From positions 124,001 through 188,000 of the forward strand of contig NZ_QCZJ01000003.1 in NCBI RefSeq assembly GCF_003075435.1: DNA of 64,000 bases, written 5' to 3'. The notes beneath the pieces were generated by a model. It had not been told where the DNA came from and made no database searches. It was given only the letters and a program-made list of their open reading frames with translations. Positions 7,467 through 16,600 of this stretch are shown piece by piece (positions within the stretch are counted from its first letter, which is position 1; every line of letters starts with the position of its first letter). Position numbers and translations under genes: made by a program. Source of the DNA: Terrimonas sp. Its GTDB lineage: Bacteria > Bacteroidota > Bacteroidia > Chitinophagales > Chitinophagaceae.

Positions 7467-8394
7467 ATTCACTGACCACTATCTTTTTTGCCCTCTTTAT
7501 TCCCCCTGCATCAGTATACAGTGGCGCAAACGGATCGCCGATAATTCTGTAATGCTCCACTGCTTCAATATTGGGTGGCTCTGCGTGTATGAGCAGATCG
7601 CCCAGGTTATCTATACCTTCATTAACAGCGTCACAAATTCTTATCGCCCATTTCATATTATCTGTATGCCTTGTTTCACGCACCGCGCCAAATGCGGCAG
7701 CAGATATGCCCATCAGTGGCAATGATTCCGCATAGGAAAGCCCGGTTCGTTTACGGCTTGCCGTTTTGCAGCATAAAGATAGCATGCATCCCAACGGATT
7801 TCCTGTAAAGCTTTCAAAATGATGAGATCGCATGCCGTAATATCCAACCCAGCCAACTGATCTGCCATGGCCGAAATATATACCCATACCTAACCCGCAA
7901 CCCAAGGCATTCACCACGTCTTCCCTGGTAATAATATCCCCTGTCCATTTGAATACCGGAATGTTGTCTTCCAGGAGGTCAGTCATGCGCTGTGTAAGCC
8001 TTAAATACTGCGGATGCCATTGCGCCAGCAGCGCCATGCCAGGCACAGTATTTTTTCGCCGGTGCACTTTTTTTAATGTTTGTATGAACGGGAAAACATC
8101 GGTTTCTTCCTGTAAGGGAAGCCATGCTGCCGGTATCTTTTTTTTCTGTGTAAAAAGAAACGGACCATGCAGTACTGTAGAAGGCGCATACATTTTTTTA
8201 CCTGCTACTAAAACCGCGTCTACGTCTTCAGATAAAATTTGACGATAAAAATCCGGCGCAGGCGGACGTCCACTGTATTCAATGCATGTTGCATGTATAT
8301 TCAGCAGGCTATAAGCCTCCGACAGATATTTGCCTGCAAGGCGCATATCTGCCGGATAAACCAATAGCAAATGCCTGTTTTTATTAAGCTGCAT
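7465..8394 (-). CDS. cytoplasmic gingipain-like (C25 / caspase-fold) cysteine peptidase
   Basis: About 309 residues. MGIYFGHGRSVGWVG carries the catalytic His (His176 from this start) and LGCMLSLCCKTA the Cys (Cys209). Their spacing of 33 equals that of His211/Cys244 in gingipain RgpB. GLSYAESLPLMGISAAAFGAV and the late HYRIIGDPFAPLY also match the C25 pattern (E..L....GA.A and GDP). Unlike gingipains it has no signal peptide, no prodomain and no secretion C-terminal domain, so it should act in the cytoplasm. ATG 8394 follows an AGGA-like stretch; ATG 8415 is the alternative. Either way it overlaps the end of the large repeat protein, which makes that protein the obvious candidate partner or substrate. 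A CHAT-like assignment is possible, as the folds are related. Confidence 0.72.
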   Translation of the reverse strand: MQLNKNRHLLLVYPADMRLAGKYLSEAYSLLNIHATCIEYSGRPPAPDFYRQILSEDVDAVLVAGKKMYAPSTVLHGPFLFTQKKKIPAAWLPLQEETDVFPFIQTLKKVHRRKNTVPGMALLAQWHPQYLRLTQRMTDLLEDNIPVFKWTGDIITREDVVNALGCGLGMGIYFGHGRSVGWVGYYGMRSHHFESFTGNPLGCMLSLCCKTASRKRTGLSYAESLPLMGISAAAFGAVRETRHTDNMKWAIRICDAVNEGIDNLGDLLIHAEPPNIEAVEHYRIIGDPFAPLYTDAGGIKRAKKIVVSE

Positions 8395-11300
8395 CCGGTC
8401 TGTTTTCCTGTACATAATCTACATAAGGCTGCCATGCTTCATAATCTGCCGCGGGCCTCATCTGCAAATACCTTCTTACAAAATAATGCATGGTTATTTG
8501 TCCCTGCTGTTCCGGATTGAACGACATGAAATCGCCATCAGCTGCATCAAGCGCTGCTTCACCTCCCTGTCCGTCAATACGACCTGAAGCATCGGTGAAC
8601 GAATTACCGGCATAATCGCCGTTGGGTATTGTAATTGCCGCACCTTCTGTATAACCATAATTATATCCGGCTCCTGCCTGGCTTACTATAGCATGCGCCA
8701 TATAAATAGGACCTACATTCTGGTTCTGCCAAACATGTGTCATCTCATGTATTAATGATGATCTGCGTATCGGGCCGTCATCAGCATCAAAATTTATGAG
8801 GTTGCCTGTAACAAATGCCCTTGACTGCGGATTGCCTGTAAAGAAATCCTGGATGCCAAAGATGATGCTGTTGGTAGGGCTTTCAGTAGCGATATATACG
8901 GTATTAAAGTCAATAATATCTCCGAATATAAGCGTTGCGTCAGCTTTTTCCGCTTCAGTAAGATGGCGGAAGGAGTTGAGCATTTCCATCAATATAAACA
9001 CCGCTGTATCTAATAAACCGCCTGCTATCTCCAGTATGCCTTCCAGCATTGCTACTAAATCTTCGCCAATAGAAACCATAGAGCGTATAAACTCATCCAA
9101 AAATTCTTCGCCTGCATCAACAACTGCCTGAACAACCTGGTCCATTGTTTGCCCTAACTGGCGAGCCGCCTTAAGCAAATTGTCCATTGCCTGGTCTGGA
9201 TGAATAGCAGTTTCTATGATTAACTGTGCCAAAGTAATGCCTGCCTCAAACGCGCCACGCACCACTTCAAGCACCACTTCAAATGCTTTGCCTACCGTCC
9301 ACACTACTAGTTTTGCCAGTTTGAACCCGGCATTCAGCGCGCCTTTCACAAATTTTGCTACTCCAGGTATGAAATCTTTTTCAAGATAATTCAGCGCATA
9401 TACTATTGAATTGCCAAGCCGTTCCCACATGCCGGCAAGTTGTTCCAGCATTTCATCGCCGATTGTTATAGCCCAGTCAATTATTTCCGTAATGGCAGCG
9501 CCTACATTTTCCACTAATTGAATGATCTTTTCAAATACCGCGTTTGTTTGCTGTGCGGCCCATGTTAATACTTCTGAAATACTCTTCTTCACAAACCTGC
9601 ATGCTAAAATAGCTTCTCTCCATAATGCTGAAGCAAGATCTTCACCGCGGCTTATCAGCCAGTCGAGTACTTCGCCTACCGGACCAAGTGCCTGTAATAT
9701 ACCATTTACTACTTTGCGGAATATATAGTACGTTGTACCGACTACTGTTTCCAGTATTTCTGCAACAGTTTTACCAATTTGAAGTGCCGCATCAATCAGG
9801 CGGGCTGCGGTTCTGTATGTAAATTCAACAAGTGTTCTTGTAAATTCAAGAATTGTTTTTCCTAATTCAAAAGCGGATTTCAATACCTGCTTCAGCAGAT
9901 TCATGGCGATATTGAATACATCTTTAACCAGGTTAAGCATTGTTTTGCCCAGGTTAAAGAATGCCTGTACTACTTTCTTAATGGCGCTCAACGCATGTGT
10001 GGCAATGGTTTCAATTACTTCAAACAAAGTGCGGCCTGCCTGTAAAAGCCCGTCGAGCACTTTAGTTGCAATATCTATTGCTGCGGTGGCAATATATTTG
10101 GTAAACTCAATAATGGCCGTGCCAATACGAACCGCAGCATTCACCACTTCACGTACCAAGTTTATACCGGCACTCACCGCATTGTCAATAATATTGCCCA
10201 GTGTTCTGCCCAGGTCCATAAAAGAGCGGATGATAGTATCGAACAATGCGGAAGGACGTGTAATAGCAGTTATCAGGATCTCGCCAATGGTTTTGCCAAT
10301 TTCAAACAAAGCCTGCACAAAACTTTTTACCAATGTAAAGCCAAATTCAAGCGCTTTTTCAAGAATATTACCAATGCTTTTGCCAATTTCAATCAATGCT
10401 TCTACCGCTTTCTTTATAACATCAAATGTTTTTGTTGCAAGCCATGATACAAATTCTATTAACTGGCGGCCTAGCTGGTCTATGGCACGCAATACTGTAA
10501 TAAATGCATCCTTTACTAAATTAACGGCAGCATCCAGTACTTCAAACATAGCTTTGCCAATAGCGGTAATGCCGGCTATTATTTTCTTCACCAGTTCATA
10601 ACCTGTTTCAATAGCGGCAGAAATAAGATCAAAGATGGTTTTGCCCGCAGCTATCAGGGCTTCAACCAAACCCGCAACCGCATCGGCAGCCCAGTTTACC
10701 ACATCAACTATGGCCGCGGCAAGTGTTTCAACTGCATCAACAATAGCATCAACCACGGCATTGATAGCATTTACAATATCATCTGCCAGGTCTTCAAAAA
10801 ATTCAACTACTGCGTCATCCATATCTTCATGCTGCGGAGTTACTGTTTTTTTCCCCTGGGATTTTAATCGTTGCAATTCCAGTCCTGCATCTCTCAGCCA
10901 GAACAATACTTCATCAACGGCAGATTTATCAATGTTTTTTTTATCACCTACAAAATCTTTCATGATCACCCGCCCGTAACCTCTGGGCAACTGGCTGATG
11001 GCATGAACAACACCCCTTGCCTGCCCGGCTTTCCTGTAGCCGGTTATCAATGCTTTTCTTTCATCTTTTTTTAGATGGACAGCACCCTGGAATAATTCCC
11101 GGTGCTGCTGGTGATCCGGCAGGTTAATGGCATAAGACTCTGCTAATTTAATGGCATCCTGGTGAGATCTTTTATATACCCTGCTAAAAGCCGGTGCCAG
11201 TTCCACAGGTTTAAAATTGCCTTTCCTGATGGTAGCCTGTAATGCTTTTTTATTTCGGAACGATGTTTTTTCAAGTGATTTAACAAGCCTGTTGGTACCG

Positions 11301-11434
11301 GGAGCCATTTTGGTGATGTCCGGCAATGTTTTTAAAGATTTTTTTGATCGCGAAGCCTTGATCGATTTCTTTGCCGCTTTTGGCTTTGGTTTAGCTTTTT
11401 CAGCTTTTGCCCTTGTAGCTTTTTTACTTTTCAT
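8384..11434 (-). CDS. large 29-residue-repeat helical protein with C-terminal HEMTH zinc-peptidase-like domain
   Basis: 1016 residues. Residues 1-45 are very basic (Lys/Ala-rich) with no signal peptide. Residues 45-200 form a helical domain. From 205 to about 830 the protein is almost purely amphipathic helix. Residues 264-582 are eleven tandem units of exactly 29 residues, each opening with Gly-Lys/Arg-Thr or close variants (GKTIFDL, GKSIGNI, GRTLFEV, GKTMLNL, GKTVAEI). A further unit starts at GQTMDQV. The C-terminal part (about 840-1000) has HEMTHVWQ (His896, Glu897, His900), an HExxH zinc motif in a DUF4157-like setting (fTGNLINF before it). The family is not one I can name. It could be an effector, a membrane-acting protein or a scaffold; phage tape-measure proteins share the helical look, but no phage genes are near. 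It is first in the leftward cluster. Confidence 0.75.
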   Translation of the reverse strand: MKSKKATRAKAEKAKPKPKAAKKSIKASRSKKSLKTLPDITKMAPGTNRLVKSLEKTSFRNKKALQATIRKGNFKPVELAPAFSRVYKRSHQDAIKLAESYAINLPDHQQHRELFQGAVHLKKDERKALITGYRKAGQARGVVHAISQLPRGYGRVIMKDFVGDKKNIDKSAVDEVLFWLRDAGLELQRLKSQGKKTVTPQHEDMDDAVVEFFEDLADDIVNAINAVVDAIVDAVETLAAAIVDVVNWAADAVAGLVEALIAAGKTIFDLISAAIETGYELVKKIIAGITAIGKAMFEVLDAAVNLVKDAFITVLRAIDQLGRQLIEFVSWLATKTFDVIKKAVEALIEIGKSIGNILEKALEFGFTLVKSFVQALFEIGKTIGEILITAITRPSALFDTIIRSFMDLGRTLGNIIDNAVSAGINLVREVVNAAVRIGTAIIEFTKYIATAAIDIATKVLDGLLQAGRTLFEVIETIATHALSAIKKVVQAFFNLGKTMLNLVKDVFNIAMNLLKQVLKSAFELGKTILEFTRTLVEFTYRTAARLIDAALQIGKTVAEILETVVGTTYYIFRKVVNGILQALGPVGEVLDWLISRGEDLASALWREAILACRFVKKSISEVLTWAAQQTNAVFEKIIQLVENVGAAITEIIDWAITIGDEMLEQLAGMWERLGNSIVYALNYLEKDFIPGVAKFVKGALNAGFKLAKLVVWTVGKAFEVVLEVVRGAFEAGITLAQLIIETAIHPDQAMDNLLKAARQLGQTMDQVVQAVVDAGEEFLDEFIRSMVSIGEDLVAMLEGILEIAGGLLDTAVFILMEMLNSFRHLTEAEKADATLIFGDIIDFNTVYIATESPTNSIIFGIQDFFTGNPQSRAFVTGNLINFDADDGPIRRSSLIHEMTHVWQNQNVGPIYMAHAIVSQAGAGYNYGYTEGAAITIPNGDYAGNSFTDASGRIDGQGGEAALDAADGDFMSFNPEQQGQITMHYFVRRYLQMRPAADYEAWQPYVDYVQENRPDAA
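9689..10645 (-). repeat. eleven tandem 29-codon repeats inside the large protein
   Basis: Units start at residues 264, 293, 322, 351, 380, 409, 438, 467, 496, 525 and 554 of the 8384-11434 product, with no gain or loss in length. The rough consensus is G-K/R-T at positions 1-3, hydrophobic at 4, 7-8, 11, 18-19 and 22-23, basic at 20-21, Ala at 25, and Leu/Ile at 29. The DNA itself is diverged, so the repeat is old and kept at the protein level. Confidence 0.85.
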
Positions 11435-11492
11435 GGTAATGTATTTAAAGGAAAATGAAGTAGTGATGTTCCATTATAGTGCAACAGCATCA

Positions 11493-11511
11493 CATGATAG
11501 CTGCTATCATG
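11493..11511. promoter_or_regulatory. candidate operator palindrome
   Basis: An 8-3-8 perfect inverted repeat, CATGATAG-CTG-CTATCATG, 59 nt upstream of the large repeat protein. Size and symmetry suit a dimeric regulator, but no regulator gene is in the cluster. A small RNA hairpin is the alternative. Confidence 0.35.
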
Positions 11512-11728
11512 CATTGCTTTTAGATGAGGCAGGTGGGTAAAAGTTGTTGAGATACCAGCGATGAAAACATCAAAGATTAAATACCCCAAACAGGAATTTA
11601 CGATACATAAGAGAATGGATAGGCGCAGAAATTTACTTTGGTTACGGAGTATACAAGGGGAATACCGGGGTGGCACGAATCGGCAACTAATATACTTCAA
11701 AGAAATGGGCTGTGCAATAGCAGTTATA

Positions 11729-11736
11729 TAAATTTG
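11729..11736 (+). promoter_or_regulatory. -7 promoter box for miaA
   Basis: TAAATTTG matches TAnnTTTG, 55 nt before ATG 11792. Confidence 0.45.
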
Positions 11737-11791
11737 CATGGATGGTGAAATTCTTTATTGTATAACAAGATTGAACGATTAAGCATATTTC

Positions 11792-12706
11792 ATGGGGGAT
11801 AAAAAAACGTGTATTGTAATTGTTGGGCCAACTGCTTCAGGAAAAACAAAGCTTTCCCTGCAACTGGCTGAATATTTTAAAACAGATATTATATCCGCAG
11901 ATTCACGCCAGTGTTACCGGGAGTTGAATATAGGTGTGGCAAAGCCGGACGAAAAAGCGCTTGCAGAGATCAGGCATTATTTCATTAATTCACACTCCAT
12001 ACATGATGACGTAAATGCAGCGGTTTTTGAAACTTATGCTTTGACTGCGGCTGAAGCAATCTTTGCTGAAAAAGATTATGCTGTGGTGGTTGGCGGCACC
12101 GGTTTGTACATCAAAGCCTTTTGTGAGGGAATGGATGATATGCCGGATATTGACATCTCTGTGCGGGAATCGCTTCGCAATGAATATAACAGCAAAGGCA
12201 TTGATTGGCTGAAGGAAATGCTTAAAACGCATGATGCTTTGTTTTACAGTAGAGGAGAAATGTTAAATCCCCAGCGTATGTTGAGAGCGCTGGAGGTAAA
12301 ACTGTCAACCGGCAAATCGGTTCTTGCATTTCATACCGCTGAAAAAAAACAGCGCCCGTTCAATATTATTAAGGTTGGCATTGATGCTCCCCGTGAAGTG
12401 CTGTATGAGCAGGTAAACAAGCGGGTAGATATGATGATGGAAGCAGGTTTGGCTGAGGAAGTAAGATCGCTTAATGATCACCGTTATATCAACGCCTTGC
12501 AAACAGTGGGATATAAAGAGCTTTTTGAATATATAGATGGGAAAGTAAGCCTGGAAAAAGCAGTAGACAATATCAAACAAAATACCAGGCATTATGCCAA
12601 AAGGCAGATGACATGGTTCAGAAGGGATGAAGAGATAAAATGGTTAGGGAAGAACGCGGATGATTATATCCGCTTTGTTAATGACAGGAGAGGTTTAGTA
12701 AAATAG
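11792..12706 (+). CDS. miaA: tRNA dimethylallyltransferase
   Basis: 304 residues, normal for the family. It transfers a dimethylallyl group from DMAPP to N6 of A37 in tRNAs that read UNN codons, in the cytoplasm. Visible signatures are the P-loop VGPTASGKTKL near residues 12-22, the DSRQCYRELNIGVAKP segment that binds substrate, VVVGGTGLYIKAF, and the C-terminal helix with ALQTVGYKELFEY and KQNTRHYAKRQMTWFRRD, which contacts the tRNA. ATG 11792 is the first Met of the frame and lies just before the P-loop. It is transcribed away from the repeat-protein cluster and followed by a small membrane protein gene 72 nt on. Confidence 0.97.
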   Translation: MGDKKTCIVIVGPTASGKTKLSLQLAEYFKTDIISADSRQCYRELNIGVAKPDEKALAEIRHYFINSHSIHDDVNAAVFETYALTAAEAIFAEKDYAVVVGGTGLYIKAFCEGMDDMPDIDISVRESLRNEYNSKGIDWLKEMLKTHDALFYSRGEMLNPQRMLRALEVKLSTGKSVLAFHTAEKKQRPFNIIKVGIDAPREVLYEQVNKRVDMMMEAGLAEEVRSLNDHRYINALQTVGYKELFEYIDGKVSLEKAVDNIKQNTRHYAKRQMTWFRRDEEIKWLGKNADDYIRFVNDRRGLVK

Positions 12707-12778
12707 GTTATTGCTGAAATCAGGAGCTAAACGTTGTCAGCCTTTTTCCTTTCGCGAAACTTTATTATATTTATTGAG

Positions 12779-13255
12779 ATGAATGTTTCATTATTCAGGA
12801 TGGTTTGTATAATACAGTTTGCCTTATGCGGGTATATGGCAGTGAATAGTTTTGTATATATTTTCAATGCTCCCGGGTGGCATAGTTATGTAAGCTTTGG
12901 AGCATTCAGCGTAGCCGTATATCTTGCTTCTTTCATCATACAGATGCTGAATAAGAATTACCCTGACGAGCCATTATCTGTAAAGCAGAAATCTGCTTTT
13001 AACTGGCTTTTTGTACTGAATTTTTTTATGTTTTCCCTGTTGCTCTCGTATAATATCAATGATGTAAAATTGATAATCGGATCAACGAAGCGGGAAATTG
13101 CATTAGCAGGACCACTTTTTTATGCTATGGTTTTATTACATTTTCTTATCACCATTTTACAGGTGTATATATTGGTGAACATGGTAAAACTCCGCCGCGC
13201 ACTCAACAGGAATTTTGAGAAAAAATCTTTAGACCTGGATATCCTGGGAAATTAA
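12779..13255 (+). CDS. small integral membrane protein of unknown function
   Basis: About 158 residues with four or five predicted membrane segments (near residues 5-28, 37-55, 73-93, 110-145). Short loops include KNYPDEPLSVKQKS and a basic C-terminal tail (RRALNRNFEKKS). I do not recognise a family. The ATG at 12779 is preferred over a TTG at 12734, because 12734 lacks any start context and the hydrophobic protein begins naturally at MNVSLF. Possibly co-transcribed with miaA. Confidence 0.65.
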   Translation: MNVSLFRMVCIIQFALCGYMAVNSFVYIFNAPGWHSYVSFGAFSVAVYLASFIIQMLNKNYPDEPLSVKQKSAFNWLFVLNFFMFSLLLSYNINDVKLIIGSTKREIALAGPLFYAMVLLHFLITILQVYILVNMVKLRRALNRNFEKKSLDLDILGN

Positions 13256-13633
13256 TGAATATTGTTTTCAAAGCGTATATGCACGGTACTCCCCGGGCGT
13301 GAAGGTTTGACCAATACTCAAAAATAATTTTAGGTCATTGTTAAAACTTTGTTATATTGCACAATCGATTGTTTTACAAAATATGAGAAATATGTTGTCC
13401 AAAACCTTATACTGCTTAATCGAAAGGCAACAGCTATGCTGTGTTGCAAACAAAAACTTCAATAAATATTCTCCTCCGGAAATTAACAGTGAGCCACATT
13501 TAAACTTTTATAAGTCATAATGTGAAATATGTAATGCCGGGCTCAGATATGCTTCGTATGCTGATACCACTATAATTGAATTCTTATCAGAATAACATAG
13601 GTCTATTTTAATCATTTAAAAATCAATTAAACC
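13256..13633. other. leader region of the first susC gene
   Basis: No gene supported; a 60-codon frame at 13338 lacks coding character. It contains ATATGTTGTCCAAAA (13390-13404), a 15-mer repeated exactly before the second susC gene (27932-27946). Confidence 0.4.
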
Positions 13634-16600
13634 ATGCTTGCAAAACTAAAACATGCAAAAGGCGTAGCCTTAGTATTATGCATGCTGCTTTCGGGAAATT
13701 TCCTGTTCGCACAGGGAAAAAAAATCTCCGGTAAAGTAACCAATAGTGCGAGTGGTCAACCCATACAGGGGGCAACCATTAACATTAAAGGCTCAACCAC
13801 AGGCACCGTTTCAGATGCCGAAGGTGCTTTTAGCATTACCGTGCCTAATGAAAAATCCGTACTTATTATTACTTCGGTGGGATTTGATCCTATTGAAATT
13901 TCTGCTGAAGGAAGAGATATGATAAGCGTTGGATTAAAGGAAAAACAGGGTTCTCTTGAAGAGGTGGTTGTAACGGGTTATACCTCTCAAAAAAAGAAAG
14001 ATCTAACCGGGGCTGTATCTGTTGTAGACGTATCTCAAATGAAAGCACAACCTGTTGCAAGCCCGGTTGAGGCATTACAGGGTAAAGCTACAGGGGTACA
14101 TATCATCAATGATGGTGCGCCCGGTTCTACCCCGCAAATCAGGATCCGCGGTTTCAGTACCATCAACAACAACGACCCCCTTTTTGTTATTGACGGAGTA
14201 CCTTTTGAAGGTAAATTAAGCTGGTTAAACCAGAACGATATTGAAAGTATGCAGGTATTGAAAGACGCTTCTGCCGCCTCAATATACGGGGCAAGAGCAA
14301 ATAACGGTGTTGTAATCATTACTACTAAAAAAGGTAAAAATGGTGCCCCTCCACGGGTAACATTTGATACTTATGTAGGTACTCAGGTTCCGCGCAGGGA
14401 AACATTTCCTAAAATGATGAATCCATCACAGTTTGCCGATTATGTATATGCATCATTTAATAATTTAAACGACCCCGCCCAGGCACCTGGTAAAGGAAGC
14501 ACAACAGGTACAAACTATGGCACAGGTTCAACGCCTGTTTTACCCGAATATTTACTGGCAGGTACAAAAACCGGACATGATGTAACGGCTACAGATGCGG
14601 ATATGAGCAAATATAATTATACCCGCGATGCCTCTAAATTTTACCAGATAACCAAAGCTAACCAGCAGGGTACGGACTGGTTCAGAGAAATTACTACCAC
14701 TGCGCCAATGCAAAATTATATGTTGAGTGTGAGTGGTGGTGGTCAGTCATCTAACTATGCGGTTTCAGGTAGTTATATGAATCAGCAGGGTACTGTTAAG
14801 TACACTGGGTTTGAGCGGTATACATTCCGCGCAAATACAAATTTCTCCATGTTTGATAACAGGGTAAGAGTTGGAGAGAACTTTCAGTTTGCAAGAACAC
14901 GCTCAAATGGTGTTGGCGTTAACGTAAATACTTCCGGTGATTACCAGGGAGAAGGATCTGCACTTGGATTTGCATACAGAATTCAAACCATTATTCCTGT
15001 GTACGATGAAGGGGGAAATTTTGCAGGAACAAGAGGCGATAAGTTAGGCAACGCACAAAACCCTATGGCAATTTTGTATAGAGCAAAAGACAACTATACA
15101 ATGAGCAATACTTTATTGGGTAACGTGTATGCAGAAGTAGATATTCTTAAAGGTTTAGTATTGAGAACAAGTTTTGGTTTGCGTTATGAAAACTGGAATT
15201 CTTTTAGTGCAAGCTATCCAAACCCTGAGCATTCAGAAGGTAGCATCACCAGCAATTCAATGAGTGAAAATTATGGTTTTAATAACGACTGGACATGGAC
15301 AAATACACTGAATTATAAAAGATCTTTTGGAAAACACGGGTTAAATCTGTTAGCGGGTACCGAAGCGATTAAAACAAAATATCGTTATTTAAGCGGTGGT
15401 AGAAACGATTTCTTTATCCTTGGTAACCTCGACTATTATTATCTTGATGCCGGATCTTCTAATATCAGTAACAGCAGTAATGGTTCTTTAAGCTCACTAT
15501 ATTCGCTGTTTGGAAAAGTTGAATATAACTACGACAGCAAATATATCCTGACAGGAACATTGAGAAGAGATGGTTCTTCCAATTTTGGACCTGAACATAA
15601 ATATGGAACTTTCCCGGCTATCGGCGCCGCCTGGCGTATTTCCGGCGAGAACTTTATGGAAAGCGTAAGCTGGATCAACGATTTGAAATTAAGAGTTGGT
15701 TATGGTGTTACTGGTAACCAGCGTATACCGGCATTTAACTACCTGCCACGTTATAGCTCTTCACAGGCAGCTTCTTATTATCCAATTACCGGTTCGTTGG
15801 TATCTGGCGTATGGCAGAGTAACTACGATAACCCTGCTATCAAATGGGAAGAGTTAAGCTCCTTGAATGTGGGTTTGGATTTCAGCCTTTTAAACAACAC
15901 CATTGATGGTAGCTTTGAATGGTATAACCGTGATACAAAAGATATGCTTTATCCCGTACCTCAACCATCAGCAGCAGTTGGGCAGGGTAGCGCGCCTTTT
16001 ATAAACGTTGGTACCATGAATAATAAAGGTGTTGAGTTAACGCTGAACTATCATTACAATAAACCAAACGCCAATAATTTTACTTTTGATTTTGGTGTTA
16101 ATTTTTCAAAAAATATTAATGAAGTTACTTACCTCGCTCCTTCAGTGCCTGAACAACCATACCTGGGTTATAGAAACTTAACTGTATCTATATTAAAACC
16201 CGGACAACCATTTGGTGCTTTTTATGGATATAAAATGATCGGTATTTACCAGGACGCATCTGAGCTCGCTTCAGGTTATACCGGTGCAAGAATCGGTGGT
16301 CCAAAATATGCTGATGTATCTGGTCCGGACGGAAAACCTGACGGTATTATTAATGCTTTTGATCGTACTATCATTGGCAGCCCGCATCCTGATTTTATCT
16401 ATTCATTTAGCCTGAATGCAACATTTAAAAACTTTGATGTGGTAATGTTCTTTAATGGTTCTCAGGGTAATGACTTGTATGAAGTAACACGCCAGTTTAC
16501 TGACTTTGGTTTATTTGGCGGTGCAATTTCAACAAGATTGTTGGATGCATGGAGCCCGACCAATAAAGACAGTAATATTCCTTCGCCTTATGCTAACCGT

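Larger units (their letters stand above)
11435..11791. other. divergent promoter region between the cluster and miaA
   Basis: No gene seen. It holds the palindrome CATGATAG-CTG-CTATCATG (11493-11511) about 60 nt before the large repeat protein, and a TAnnTTTG box for miaA at 11729-11736. Confidence 0.5.

Noticed and set aside
9903-10601. Long plus-strand open frame inside the repeat protein gene
   Set aside because: It mirrors the real gene on the other strand. Its Ser/Thr/Ile-rich product reflects antisense reading of helical codons.
8384-11434. Phage tail tape-measure protein
   Set aside because: Helical repeats are similar in look, but there are no other phage genes, the period is strictly 29, and the protein ends in a zinc-peptidase motif.
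7465-11434. Bacterial gasdermin with its activating protease
   Set aside because: The peptidase beside a membrane-like protein is suggestive, but the partner is a 1016-residue helical repeat protein with no gasdermin-like size or beta-rich pattern.
13338-13520. 60-codon frame in the first susC leader
   Set aside because: No coding character, and it lies in an expected regulatory leader.
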